Part shown: one piece after another, positions 45,938-56,328 of the stretch
Numbering within the stretch: the first letter of the stretch is position 1
Layout: each line of letters begins with the position of its first letter
NCBI GenBank assembly: GCA_020809705.1
Contig: CP085829.1
Location: forward strand, 3,844,001 to 3,908,000
Source: Calonectria ilicicola
Lineage: Eukaryota > Ascomycota > Sordariomycetes > Hypocreales > Nectriaceae
Length of the DNA stretch: 64,000 bases
Direction of reading: 5' to 3'
Made by a program: the position numbers and the translations under genes
The notes under the pieces: generated by a model
Told to the model about the DNA's origin: nothing
Database searches by the model: none
The model's input: only the letters and a program-made list of their open reading frames with translations

Positions 45938-47059
45938 TGGGAAAAGTCTGGGTGCTTTGTGCCTTTGGGTTGCGTGTTTAGTATGTTTAGAAACCAAATT
46001 GATCGAGTTTGATGTGCCCAGTAGTCTCGGTGATTAATAATAAACTGACGATGCGTGTGGGTCACGATCGTGGGCCAGGCTAGTGGCCCGAGAACGGAAA
46101 CGGGACAAGCCCAGGGGTCAATCATTAGCTCGATGAGATCGGATCTGAACTCCACAAGGCCAAAACTCAAAACTATTTTTGATAGAAGCGCTGCCTCTGT
46201 CTGCACTAACGGCCATAATGTGATGCCCACTTGCGTGATGGAGTATGGAGGTGGATGTCTGGAGATGTCTCCGGGGGCATTATCCGCGTAGGGCGAGCAA
46301 CGCCTGGCGAGATAATTTCAATAACGCAGCCCGGGGATGGAGGGAGGCCGCAGTAGATGCGGCCGCAACATGGGAGAGGAAAAAGGTCACGAGGGGCAGT
46401 GGCATGATCTGCTGCGTACGCGAGAACACCAAACGAAAAAAAAAAAAAGCTGGGAAGGAGGACATGGTTCTTGCAAAGAATCACGTTACTTGCCTAGCCT
46501 CGTGATGCGCGGCTGAAGCAGGCCGCCTGGCCCCTACCGCCGGCACGCCGCTCCGGTCCAGCTGGGCGTCTATAGCCGGTGTTCTGCCACGCCGTCGCAT
46601 CGGCTCGGCGAAGGTGGGTTGTTACACAGAGATTAACAGGGTACGCGTGCCAGGATCGTGTCCAATGAAGTGGGTAAAGGATGCAGATGGGTATGCAAGA
46701 GAGCACTCCCGGGTGGCACAAGACAGGAAACGGTGCCCAATAGACACGCTGACGGGTACCGGCCCATCAACCCCATGACTGCGTCCTTTGCAACGTCGAG
46801 CAGAAATACCCAGCCAGTGCACGGGAAAGCAGAGAAGACTATCAAAGAGCGGTATAAGGTGGCAAGGGAACGACAATCTTGTTTACCAGTATTTAGTGGG
46901 GTTTTCTGTTTAAGAATACATAAAGGTCCGCCCATGCCGTGATGGCGTCCTAGTGCCTGTCCAACAGACTTTGCTTGTTCCAGCCCATGACGTAGATCAA
47001 TGGATCCTAGCCTAGCCCAGCCCGTTGTTTACTTCTCTTGGAAAGAGTTTTCCGGAGAC
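45938..47059. other. Convergent intergenic region
   Basis: It lies between the six-exon gene (+) and the small minus-strand gene. A poly-A tract occurs at 46437-46448. No gene seen. Confidence 0.45.
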
Positions 47060-47509
47060 TCACTCAGGAATCTCCGTATCAGGGTTCTGCTGATACGGCA
47101 TGTACTGGCTCGCCTGCTCCTGCATGGCCTGGGTCGAGGAGGCGGTTACAGCGGCGTGATTAGCCAGGTTTTGGTCGTAGCCGTAGGAACTCCAGGTGAA
47201 GGAGTGCCAATTGTCTCTGGACAGCATCTCGTCCAAGACAAACTCAGGAGGGAAGGCAGCGCGCCTGGCTATCTTGAGTTGCTGCTTGATCTGGTGCAGG
47301 ATAACGGCCTTGAGCCCTTCCTCGGTGATTTCTTGATAGGAGCCGAGAAGCGAAGGGAACTGAAGGCGGAGCATGGTGTCATATTTGACGTCGTTGGTAC
47401 GCCCCAGGTTCTCAAGCTGGAAGCAGACGGTCTTGAGGAGGTTCAAGGTCAACGCCTTTTGCTTAGCCTCCCACTCCCGAAGCTGCTCTGAAGTCCTGGA
47501 GGTAGACAT
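47060..47509 (-). CDS. Small helical hypothetical protein (149 aa)
   Basis: Single exon. I chose the ATG at 47509 (MSTSRTSEQLREWEAKQKAL) because the open frame further upstream is Pro/Ser/Thr leader-like and codon use becomes ordered only from here. Residues 5-100 look helical (LTLNLLKTVCFQLENLGR, EEGLKAVILHQIKQQLKIARRA). The last 40 residues are rich in Ala, Gln, Tyr and Ser (MQEQASQYMPYQQNP). There is no signal peptide or membrane segment. No family is recognised. It is divergent from the gene at 48925. Confidence 0.65.
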   Translation of the reverse strand: MSTSRTSEQLREWEAKQKALTLNLLKTVCFQLENLGRTNDVKYDTMLRLQFPSLLGSYQEITEEGLKAVILHQIKQQLKIARRAAFPPEFVLDEMLSRDNWHSFTWSSYGYDQNLANHAAVTASSTQAMQEQASQYMPYQQNPDTEIPE

Positions 47510-47853
47510 GGCTAAGTGTGGGGTAGAGAGCTTTTCATAGACAGGAGTATTGCATGTATAGATGGATGTGGCTTGCAAAGAGTCAAAAGTGAAGCTGAGG
47601 GCGGGTGGGAGAGAGCGCGGGAGAGAAGGCGGGCAAAGATCCAAAAAAGGGATCCCCAAGTTGCAACTTTATAAGCACCTCCAGGTTGTCAACAAGAGTC
47701 GTCCCCCGCATGCTTCTCTAATTCCGCTGCATCGCCGCGTAGTAACGTAGTGTTGGCCGTGATGTTTTATTGGTTGCGGGGCGGAGAGGGTGTGCTGGGG
47801 CGGGATGACGATGGCATACGCTGATTGCGCTCGCGGGCGCTGGTGGCTCAGAG

Positions 47854-47914
47854 TCTGTGTTAGGCCTGTGTTAGGCCTGTGTTAGGTCTGTGTTTGGCCT
47901 GTGTTAGGCCTGTC
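47854..47914. repeat. 11-bp minisatellite, about five units
   Basis: The unit TGTGTTAGGCC is repeated with single-base variants (TGTGTTAGGTC, TGTGTTTGGCC). Confidence 0.9.
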
Positions 47915-48578
47915 TCTGGCTAAAGTACATACAGGGAAGCGGCGGGAAGATCTGATACCTAGCCCATTCCCGGCTTCCCGCCTCGCACTGGGTGAGGGAG
48001 GCGAGACAAAAGCCCCTCGCTTTCCCTTCCTGGCCTTGTGCTTTGGGTGCGGACGTCACTCGCGAATGGTGACAGCGCGGGCATATTTGCTGCGTCAAGC
48101 CACCTATGATGACCCCGACCGCGACCGTTGCGATGTGCCCGCCAGTGTCAGTCGGTGTTATTTGCCAACTCCACCGCTACACGCCGCCGAGATCGATTGA
48201 TCATATTCCAAGCCCGAATGTCCCCACTTTTCCTTTTTTTTTGGCTCCGTGCCGCGTCTGGTGTTTGAGTTGGCATGCGGCTTTGCAAGTGGTCCAAGTG
48301 GTTCAGCCTCTGCAAGTTGCGGAGCGGTCTGACTCTGGTGCCCTCCACCACTCGAGAAACCATTGAATGAGAGGGAGGGAGAGTGAGTGCAGGTAGGTAC
48401 GTAGCTCGCTGGTTGATTGATTGATTGATGGACGTGTTTTGGATTTGAGTTTGGAGGACGGGGAGGGGAGGAAGACACAAATGAGAAAGGAAAATGGAAA
48501 ATAAGAAAAAATTAAAAGGAAAGAAGAAGGGAAAAAGGCAGGAAGAGGGAGGTAGACAGAGACAGACAGGACCAAGAC

Positions 48579-48621
48579 GCTGCCACTGCTGCTGCCACTG
48601 CTGCCACTGCTGCTGCTGCTG
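48579..48621. repeat. CTG-type trinucleotide repeat
   Basis: GCTGCCACTGCTGCTGCCAC... runs into CTGCTGCTGCTGCTG. It is intergenic. Confidence 0.85.
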
Positions 48622-48924
48622 TGACCGCTACAGCGCGCTCGCCCACCCTCCCATGCCCTCTCCTCCCCCTACCTCCCTCGCTACCTCCCTTCATCCCTGC
48701 GAGACAGTGCACTGGGTTTATTGGGTCCCGGCGGTACTACGCGTGTAATGATGACCAGCGAGCTGAGCACCGAAAAAGAAAGCGCCTCACGCACGACTCT
48801 GCCTTCTTCGCTCTTGTGGAAATTGCCCGCAGCACACCATTACTACCATTTGCCCTCGCTGTTTCATGGATCGAGATTCATCGACGCTTGGCCACCGCCC
48901 ATCATGCGTGCTCGAACTTGAAAA

Positions 48925-49473
48925 ATGCAAATGCAGACCATCGCCATTTCCCCCACGGTGTCCTCTGAGCGCCGCACCACAATCAGGTCCCACGAAATGG
49001 CCTCCACTATCAAGCACCCTAACAGCGTCGCTTGGCAGCCCGCTTCTAGCGGCGAGCGCCCCCAGAGCTCCGCTTCCCAGCTAACGGCTGGGCTCAGAGC
49101 CGCTGCCGCCAGGGGCCTCTTCAACCTGCCCAAGGCGCCCTCAACCGTCGACTCGCTGACCGACGCTCGAACGCAACACCTCTCGTCAACCTGGCCGCCG
49201 CATTCCAGCAGCCAGTCGAGGCAAAGGGGCCCTCATTCAGTCGTTCGGCCGACATCAACGGGCAATCCTGCATCGACCCAGGCGTCCAGCAACGAGTCGG
49301 CGCTGGACGAAGAGATCCGCCGCTCCAACGACCACCACGAAACGCTACGAGCGAGCGCCCTGTGGGAGCGCTACAAGACGGCCAACACGGCCCCTTATCG
49401 GCAGACCTTTTCGAGCTCCGATAAGGACGACGAATTTTGGAAGCAGGTCAGCAGCAACTATTCAGTCTGGTGA
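48925..49473 (+). CDS. Ser-rich hypothetical protein (182 aa)
   Basis: Single exon from ATG at 48925 (MQMQTIAISP); a later ATG at residue 25 (MASTIKHPNS) is an alternative start. Residues 30-125 are Ser/Thr/Pro/Arg-rich and probably disordered. The last 55 residues form an acidic, more ordered segment (ESALDEEIRRSNDHHETLRASALWERYK) ending DDEFWKQVSSNYSVW. Codon use is biased to C/G at third positions, unlike the flanks. No domain is recognised. The ordered C-terminus suggests a real conserved gene rather than a chance frame. Confidence 0.55.
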   Translation: MQMQTIAISPTVSSERRTTIRSHEMASTIKHPNSVAWQPASSGERPQSSASQLTAGLRAAAARGLFNLPKAPSTVDSLTDARTQHLSSTWPPHSSSQSRQRGPHSVVRPTSTGNPASTQASSNESALDEEIRRSNDHHETLRASALWERYKTANTAPYRQTFSSSDKDDEFWKQVSSNYSVW

Positions 49474-51192
49474 CCGAGAACGACTTTTTTGCGCACTCCG
49501 CTCGGCGGCGATTACGACAATGAAACGGCCTCTATAACTACGGAATTTGGGTTGGCTTGGTGGCACGGCAGACAGACACCTTGGAAATACTGGCGCGTGT
49601 GGAGTCAATTAATGGGTCTAGGTGGGCAGTCGGTTTTTAGACAGAGTCATCAGGAATACCCCCAATAGCTTAGCATTTGTCCCTTTCTTGAGTAGCGATA
49701 TGAGCATTTCATGTATAATTATTTCTTGCCATTTATTAGAATTGGAAATTTCCGACATTTTTGGCCACCTTTGCTCGCCACCTTTGGCGATATGTCTTCC
49801 TTCACATGCGAGTTGTCACATATTTTCCCATGTTTCGTCTAGACTGCGTAGCCCAGCTTCTCCCTGCACCGAAACCTTGCCTTGCCCCCAGCACTGTCCT
49901 GGCATGTTAGAATCACTTGACTTGTAAAAAAAAACGAGCATTCTGGTGTCGGATCTACAGTTTAAACCCTGTCCGGAAGCAATAATTCTCGTATTTAATT
50001 CCATCTTGTACGTGGAAAAATATTCGCAACCCATCCCCATGACAATCACATCCCAGAAATACAGCTGGCACAAGAGTTGCTCAACCCTGCTGAGCCAACA
50101 CAGTGAATTTCTTGGCTGCATGATGGGAACAAACAAACAAAGAAAGCAAACAAGAAGAAAAGAAAAATCCCGTATACGAGCTGCAAGATTCAGGGGGTCA
50201 AGTAAGGGAAAGGAAAAAAGGAAAAAAAAAAAGTCATCGCTGTCGCCCACAAGTATATTGAGACATCCAGACAGGCGGCTATCCGCGGACGACGACACAG
50301 GCAGTGTGGCCCAGCCGAGTTGTGTTGTGGCGGCCCGGAGCCCGTGGGCCCCGAAAGGTGTGGCGTCTGACCCACCGTGCCGCGCCGCCGGACCGTACAT
50401 TGGCTGAACTAACTCGACTCCGGCTAGAACAGCCGTGACAGCGTTCCGGCGTAATATTTTGGAGTTATCTAGTTGATCCAGACAGCAAACATTGTCCTGT
50501 ACCAATGGCCTAGACACGGTCTTGATTTGGGTTTCAAGCCGTGCGCCAGAGAAAGAAGCAACAAAATTGGGTTTTAAAAGGGAAAAAAAAAAATGAGACT
50601 CTGACACACTCCTTGTGTGGGAATCGGGTCTTGGACATTGATCGGCCTACGCTAGTTTATCTTACAATCACACCACAATCTTCCGTTGAGTCCATCCTTG
50701 GGTTATCCAAACACCGTTGGAACTCTATGGTAGCATTCTTTTTCTTTCGTCCCCAACTTCCTCCTCCAACCAAGGAAAGGAGGGGAAGGGAAGAGTCCCT
50801 AGTGTTTTTCATCAGCAGGTCAATCCAAGACGATTACGTGGGTCAGCACAGGTCTGCGCTTGATAGCCTCCAAATGTTCCAAGGCAGCATATCCAATCTT
50901 GATTGCCATTTATGACTCACTAAAACTAATTATTTTTTGGGGGGGGTTGTTTTTCTTTTTCTTGGTTTTTTTGGGGGGGTCCTTCGTTTCTCTGTCCTTT
51001 TTTCATCCTTTGTCTTCAGTGCAAAGCCAACCAGTCCATAAGCGGGTGCGCGCATCTGCTTTGTCATCCTAGCGCACATCAAAAACCCCTTCCATGACCA
51101 TAAACTCAGTTAGACTCGGAAATCCAACCAACCAAAAGCCAAACTAATCCACCGAAAAAAGAAAGTCACCAGTCAACTAGCCCCAAACCCGT
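49474..51192. other. Convergent intergenic 1.7 kb
   Basis: Poly-A/T and poly-G tracts occur (50226-50234, 50582-50592, 50939-50946, 50971-50977). Frames at 49.8-50.6 kb on the minus strand lack bias and end in transcript-like T-rich DNA. No gene is called. Confidence 0.45.
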
Positions 51193-53091
51193 TCAAGACT
51201 CCTCCAACTGCCTTTGACGATCCAAAAGCCTCTGCTGAACCCCACATCCGATTTTCTCAACGGCCTCAACTAGAGTTTCCCGCACGTCCGCCGCCAGACT
51301 GCTCTCACGCATATCAGGCATCGACGGACAGAAAAGCTTCTTCCTTTTTTCAATTTCCTGCGTGTAGACGCTGCCGCCCGCAAAACGTCGGTCGCAGACC
51401 CACGTGTAGCCAACCCAGTGCGGCCACAGCATCTCCTCATGGAGCAACAAGGGGATTCTGCAATTGCCCCAGACATGGATGTGGAGGTGCTCCAGTTGCC
51501 CGAGAGCCCCGCTAATCGCATCAAAAATGGCCGCTCTGGCTTTGGATCTGGCCGTAACTCCAGCCAAGACTCGCTGGCCGGGCGTCTCCTCGTACATGTA
51601 TTTTTCCATTTGGGTTGATCGCGGGACGGGCGCACCGAATCCCCAAAATTCCATTTCCAAGCAGACATGGCGCAGTCGGCGCACCTCGGCAAGGGCCAGG
51701 CATGCTTCAATCTTGCCTTCGTCCCCGAGACCATTGGAGAGCAATATATCCAACGAGCTGAGCTGGGGGCAACTTTGGGCGATGGTCAATATGTTGGATG
51801 CAGTGAGATGAAAATGGTGGGGCTCGGGCTGGAGCTGATCATTTCCGCTTTCAAACAGCGGCTGAAAACGCAACCGCTTCAGAGTTGGCCCATGCTTTGA
51901 GAGTATGGAGGTAAGGGCACTCTCGCCAACCGAGCCTACCAACTCCAAGGTCTCAAGCCCTCGCAATGCGCCAAGGAGTTCCGATATGGCCTCATCCATA
52001 TCCTCGGAATACGCCGTTGTGATTTGCAGTCTGATTCTCAACGCTTCAAGATCCCAAGGCGTAGTCTCCTTGATGATTCCAGTGAACTCCCGCAGAGTCT
52101 CAGCCTGGATTTGATGTGTAAAGCTCAAATCGCGGAGTTTCTCGAGGCGGACACAGTAAGACCACGCGAGTAGTTGTGAGGGTGAGAATGTCACAAGCGT
52201 ATCGAGGGTCTTTTCGACTTGGCGTTCAGAATTTTCAGCCATGATCTTTCGCCAATCGATCGTCCTTTCAAAAGGAACCAGAGCTCTGACCCAGAGATCT
52301 GGCTCATGATTACAATATGGCCAGCCCCAAACACAAATCGACTTCAAATTGATTGTCGGGAGGGACAACAATTTCCAGACTTTGGGGTAGTGATTTGCAT
52401 ACACCGACGGCTCTATACTGAAGCTGAGGCTAGAGATGTACTTCGAGATGTCGAGCCAGTGGTTAATCAGCTCGGCCTCCCCGCCTTCAAAGGAATGCAA
52501 ATGGAACTGAGGCTTTGATGGACAATCTTCCAAGACCGCCAAAATAGAAGGAGGCACGTGGTTGGAAGAAGCCCACACGATGTCGTTCAGATTGGGAAGA
52601 CGGCACATGAGCTCAGTCAAGGGCTGGCATGCCTTGGCCAAGGCCATAGTAGCCACCCTTACCGGCATCACGCGAGGGCGTCCAAAGAGCATAGAATTGA
52701 AGGCTCTTGGTACATGAAGAGGGCCCGTGTTGCGGTCCACATCCCCGCATAGTTCAACGCCGTCGTCGGGACGAGCGTATGTCGCTGGTGTACGCCGTTG
52801 TCGATGATTGAATTCAATCCGCTCATACAACGAACTCGAAATAATTATCTCCCGGACGAGCTCAAGCTCCGATCCGAGGGCATCTTGAACCTCTGCTACT
52901 TGAGTAGCCAGGGCTTCTTGGGAAGTGACGCGGAAACAGATGCGCGACAATCGGTACCGGCGCCCCACAGAGGCAAGGCGCTTGCAGGCGAGGGAGAACG
53001 AGGCCAGGCCTCCAGGCTTAGCGCCCGACTCCGTTAGATGATCGCAGATCTCGCCAAGAATCTCGGTAACGAGGTTTTCGATAGGGCTCAT
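51193..53091 (-). CDS. F-box / leucine-rich-repeat-like protein (632 aa)
   Basis: Single exon starting at ATG 53091. The N-terminal F-box (residues about 3-45) reads IENLVTEILGEICDHL...GLASFSLACKRLASVG. The body contains irregular leucine-rich segments typical of fungal F-box/LRR proteins, such as LRGLETLELVGSVGESALTS, GPTLKRLRFQPLF, CPQLSSLDILLSNGL, VRRLRHVCLEME and LGQLEHLHIHVWGN. The Trp-rich region around PFERTIDWRKIM may be part of the same solenoid. It is presumably an SCF substrate receptor with an unknown target. The C-terminus (VEKIGCGVQQRLLDRQRQ) is helical. It is the longest of the three F-box proteins here and not closely similar to the others. Confidence 0.82.
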   Translation of the reverse strand: MSPIENLVTEILGEICDHLTESGAKPGGLASFSLACKRLASVGRRYRLSRICFRVTSQEALATQVAEVQDALGSELELVREIIISSSLYERIEFNHRQRRTPATYARPDDGVELCGDVDRNTGPLHVPRAFNSMLFGRPRVMPVRVATMALAKACQPLTELMCRLPNLNDIVWASSNHVPPSILAVLEDCPSKPQFHLHSFEGGEAELINHWLDISKYISSLSFSIEPSVYANHYPKVWKLLSLPTINLKSICVWGWPYCNHEPDLWVRALVPFERTIDWRKIMAENSERQVEKTLDTLVTFSPSQLLAWSYCVRLEKLRDLSFTHQIQAETLREFTGIIKETTPWDLEALRIRLQITTAYSEDMDEAISELLGALRGLETLELVGSVGESALTSILSKHGPTLKRLRFQPLFESGNDQLQPEPHHFHLTASNILTIAQSCPQLSSLDILLSNGLGDEGKIEACLALAEVRRLRHVCLEMEFWGFGAPVPRSTQMEKYMYEETPGQRVLAGVTARSKARAAIFDAISGALGQLEHLHIHVWGNCRIPLLLHEEMLWPHWVGYTWVCDRRFAGGSVYTQEIEKRKKLFCPSMPDMRESSLAADVRETLVEAVEKIGCGVQQRLLDRQRQLEES

Positions 53092-54232
53092 CGTGTATTC
53101 TCGGATTCCGAGGTTCCAGAGTAGGCTTCGGGAGTTTGGTTGTGTGTTCGTGGATTCTGGCTGCGTTGCTTGGTGTTTGGTAGTTGAATCTATCCAGCTT
53201 ACGGCGAGAAGTACGCCAACTTGGCCATTTCAGCCTAGCGGAACTAGCCGTATGCTGATTGGCCCTAGGATCGCTCAGCAGCTGACTACACACTACACCC
53301 TCCATGTTTGCCATGTTTCACCGAAACACTTGCACGGCAGCCCTCAATCCCCGTTTTTTCCCACCCATGTTGCTACCAGTACAACATTTCCAGATGGTTG
53401 ACTACCTAAAATAGCCATGTCCCGCGGATTATGAGCTGTCGAATTTCAGTCACGGAGTCTCTTGGTGGCATTTTCTCCATCAATAATGATGTCAATTTCA
53501 TAGAGGCACTATGTAATGTTGAGATCAACTGGCTCAATCTTGACAGCTCCGATCCTAGTCGCAATAAAAAGCAGAGCAGAGAAGCAAGGGGTCCCTGTTA
53601 CAGCAGATCAATCTGACCGCCACCTTGAATTCCATCAGCTGGGCATGGATCAGTGACAAGCATTTTACGCGCCTACCTGCAACAACAATCAGGCCAGGTG
53701 GGACGCCCAGGAGCTGAAGGGAGAGATCGAGGTTGTTGACCTTCAAAGAAACCCCCACAGAATGACCCTGGTCACCCCACAGTATTATCAGTCGAGACCT
53801 GTGTTGACCCATGCAACAGGGTCTGAGCTTCCTGAAATGTGCAAGTTCTGATGCAACAGTACAGGATTGCGAGATCAGAGCTCAACCCAGCGCTCAACTG
53901 CCGTCGGTGAGCGCGTAATGCTGACCCAACGGGCCCATATGATCTCCCTGGACCACGTTCGTTTTGCTTTTGATTATTCATGCAACACTTGCGGGCTGTG
54001 TGAGGCGTGTGAAATGCTTCCCCGGCATGTACGGTCGCTGCAGCTGGCAAGAGCCCAACGCCGCAAAGTCGATACCAGCCGTCAGGCTTCTCCTCCCCTC
54101 TTTTCATTCTCCACAAGGTCGCATATCTTTGGCCCATTTGCAATTTCCTAGTGGCTTCATGAATTGTACCAAAAACACGCGTCAAGGATATGTATCATTT
54201 TCCGTGTTGGGCACTGTCGGGAAGAGGCTAGC

Positions 54233-54292
54233 ACCCTCCCTCGCCCTCCTTCACCCTCCTTCACCCTCCTTCACTCTCCTTCACTCTCCTTC
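54233..54292. repeat. 10-bp minisatellite
   Basis: The unit CCCTCCTTCA is repeated about five times with a C to T variant (CTCTCCTTCA). Confidence 0.85.
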
Positions 54293-56229
54293 CATCTTTC
54301 CATCTTGCATCAATGACAACAAAACAGGAGAAATAACATTCCGTGAAAGACAAAGTAGGAGCCTCCATTTTGTTATTTTGCTCACTGACATCAGGCATTG
54401 TGCGTGTGCGTATGTGCGTGGTTTCAACAACCCCTCCAAAGGCTATCCACTTTTCGCGGCTAGCTGTTGCCACCAACAATGTGATGGCTTCTGGGCGTGC
54501 ATGCTGCTTTGGGTTAGACTGCTTTCAAGCCCGCATCTCGCAGCCTCGAACTTTTCAGGACGGAGACTGCGAAATCCCTGTCCCCCAAGCCCAGGGCCTT
54601 CTCCCATTCTCCAATTAATTCCCTGCGATTCCTGTGCTCGGCATTGCCCCGGCGAATCTACACAAGCCCTGGAAGATCGGGCGACAGAAAGTGGCTCTGT
54701 ACTCCGTAACGCGTGGTTTCGGTCGGTCGAGATAACCGCAGCTCACTTTTCTATCTTAAGAAACTTGGGGGGGGTTGAGACAGCACCCTGCTAAAACGAA
54801 GAGGTGGGTCCACAGCACAACGTCTGCTGGGCTAGGTGAACTTGGCGATCGAGAATGAGCCGGTTGAGAGAACGCCACAGTTCAGGCAGGCCCTGTCAGC
54901 AGATCATCGTGTCTCTTTGGGAGTACTGCAGTCCGCTTTCAAATTACTGCACGCACATTTCCTGCACTCTCAGGCAAAACTAATTCCCACTATCGATCAT
55001 TATCATTCGTTCACCACCACTTATCATCCTGGTGGAGCCAGATGACATACGCGGTAAGGACAGGGGCTTTCTTTGGTTGCAAAGCACAGTCGGTGGGGTG
55101 AGTACTGGATGGAAGAAAGCTGCGACGAGAGGTACCCCGCGCTTCACCCAGGCCTTGAATCAGTGACCCGAACTCACGGTAACTCCAGACCAGGGTGAGC
55201 ACCGGCCCACAATGAGTGACAGTTATTTAGGTTCAAACATCAGAGATGGGTGCCAAAGTTGATCACCCCTGCCAATACAGAACAGGTGTGGAAAACTCCA
55301 GAAACCAGGTTTGATCCACTACAGCCCTCTTTGCCCCATAGTCCAGAACTACCGCCATTCAAGTGGAGGTCTGGATGGGAAAGAGCTCGCGAGAAAGCTG
55401 CGGACCGCGCGCGCCCGAGCGCACGCCCATGCTGAGACTCTGTCTCGCCGTAGACAGTTCTGTCAGACAATTTAGGTGGGGCAGGGTGCGCCCTGGACCG
55501 CAAATGATGTCAAGCGTTTCACCTTTTTGCTCACAACTTCCTCTGTCGACGAAGAAGTAAAAAGAGCCTCCTCACATTGACGCTCTGCCCTTCACCGACT
55601 TCAAGCATGCTGCTGGATGGGTGGGGAGAAACCAGCAAACAGCAACCAATTGTGTCACTCAAGCTACACCGACCCACCACCCCATGTCGATTAATCACAA
55701 TCTAAGGCGCCACTCCACTGCAAAAAGGTTGTATCAGAAGGATCTCCAGGGCAGTCCCTCCAGGGGTTGGCGCCAGTCAGATTACCGGGCGCGGGTGTCT
55801 AGACACGAGGGGTGCTTTATTTGTCTACTGTCTCGGCCTTCCGTGCGCAAAGGTCACTATAAACTGGGGTCCATTAGAAAGGGAAAAAAATATCCCTCAT
55901 CGGAGGTCTTCCCCCAGTGGCACAGCCCATTGCATATTTGGCAGACGGAATCCAGCAAATAGCACCAACCACTGGGGATTAGCAAAAGAAAACCCAGTCA
56001 CGCGGCCACACGCCATTCGTGGTGCGCCGTGAAATGTGCAACTTCGCTTAGCTTCGGCAGCATCATACTTCCATCACCGAGACGAGAGAAGAAGCAATGT
56101 CAAATTGAGGCGTATCCACCACAGTTTCAACCCAGCTCTCCACTTTGTCCCAGGGTGGACATCTGATATTACTGTCCGATCTCGATGCTAGTGTCCCCCA
56201 GGCGAATTCAGAGATCGGGCCAACAGAGA

Positions 56230-56328
56230 TCAGCGAATAGCTGACGCCTCATTGGCGATAAGCTTGACCTCGTTCTGGGTGCCCTTGCGCTCGGTGATGT
56301 TAATGACAGCAACCTTGCCAATAGGCAT
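56230..56328 (-). other. Short frame with highly biased codons (32 aa), possible gene fragment
   Basis: The frame MPIGKVAVINITERKGTQNE... ends at TGA. Codon use (AAG, GTC, ATC, ACC, GAG, CGC) is that of highly expressed fungal genes, and the start has a good context (CACAATGCC). Nothing upstream or downstream continues it convincingly. It may be a first exon with an unseen downstream exon, a gene remnant or chance. I do not recognise the protein. Confidence 0.25.

Larger units (their letters stand above)
47510..48924. other. Divergent promoter region with minisatellites
   Basis: It contains an 11-bp minisatellite (47854-47914), a TTGA run near 48412-48430, A/G-rich DNA (48480-48560) and a CTG/CCACTG trinucleotide stretch (48579-48621). 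No supported gene. Confidence 0.5.

Noticed and set aside
49816..50607. 263-aa minus-strand frame
   Set aside because: Contains T-tract-encoded Phe runs and no codon bias. It covers the convergent 3' regions of neighbouring genes.
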